This document shows, piece by piece, positions 5,717-5,866 of a stretch of DNA of 5,866 nt. Source of the stretch: an uncultured Aquimarina sp. (GTDB taxonomy: Bacteria; Bacteroidota; Bacteroidia; Flavobacteriales; Flavobacteriaceae). The position numbers and the translations under genes were made by a program. The stretch spans positions 1 to 5,866 of the forward strand of contig CALGNG010000191.1 of assembly GCA_937958735.1 (NCBI GenBank). Reading direction: 5' to 3'. The notes beneath the pieces are model-generated. The model saw nothing but the letters and a program-made list of their open reading frames with translations, was not told the DNA's origin and made no database searches. Each line of letters opens with the position of its first letter. Within the stretch, counting starts at the first letter, position 1.

Positions 5717-5866
5717 ATGGCTACTGGAAATATTAATGTTTCGGTGGAAAATATTTTCCCACTTATTAAAAAGTTTTTGTATTCGGATCACGAAATATTT
5801 TTACGTGAATTGATTTCGAATGCCACAGATGCTACCTTAAAGTTAAAGCATTTAACTAGCATTGGA
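5717..5866 (+). CDS. htpG: Molecular chaperone HtpG (Hsp90), N-terminal part, cut by window end
   Basis: Only the first 50 codons are present; the reading frame stays open to the window edge. HtpG is the bacterial Hsp90, a dimeric ATP-dependent chaperone of the cytoplasm. The segment begins MATGNINVSVENIFPLIKKF and includes the N-terminal ATPase signature FLRELISNATDA (residues 28-39). E31 corresponds to the catalytic glutamate and N35 to the magnesium/ATP-binding asparagine of GHKL ATPases. The common form is ISNASDA or ISNSSDA, so Thr at 37 is a mild change. The start is ATG at 5717 after an AT-rich leader without Shine-Dalgarno. It is divergent from the TetR-like gene and probably has its own heat-responsive promoter. 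Confidence 0.96.
   Translation, partial: MATGNINVSVENIFPLIKKFLYSDHEIFLRELISNATDATLKLKHLTSIG

Overview
The window looks like ordinary chromosomal DNA from a member of the Bacteroidota, most likely the family Flavobacteriaceae. The evidence is low-GC sequence, TAnnTTTG-type -7 boxes, start codons without usable Shine-Dalgarno sequences, and proteins of typical flavobacterial form (bS6, bS18, bL9, an LDH-like malate dehydrogenase, HtpG). I recognise no transposon, prophage, CRISPR array, tRNA or rRNA.

Layout from left to right. Bases 1-200 hold no gene, only the rpsF promoter region. Bases 201-1311 are a tight ribosomal protein operon, rpsF-rpsR-rplI, closed by an intrinsic terminator. A 272-base gap follows, most of it extremely poor in G on the + strand. 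Next come a small conserved protein of unknown function that starts with GTG (1584-2063) and malate dehydrogenase (2257-3183), both on the + strand and apparently with their own promoters. Two strong hairpins at 3205-3231 and 3261-3294 separate mdh from a convergent two-gene unit. That unit is read on the - strand: a TetR-like regulator (4642-5304) followed after 12 bases by an ABC1/AarF/UbiB-family protein kinase-like gene (3322-4629). A 412-base divergent intergenic region (5305-5716) then leads to the first 50 codons of htpG, which is cut by the window end.

How the genes work together: most are housekeeping genes placed side by side, covering translation, the TCA cycle and protein folding. 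The only clear functional pairing beyond the ribosomal operon is the TetR-like/ABC1 pair, where the regulator probably shares a transcript with the kinase-like protein and may control it.

I do not see a convincing undescribed system. The features most worth a second look are in non-coding DNA: a 15-bp perfect terminator-like hairpin in a divergent region where no recognised gene needs a terminator, a TGACA-N3-TGTCA palindrome overlapping the likely htpG promoter, a 7-bp inverted repeat upstream of the TetR-like gene, and the G-depleted tract after rplI.
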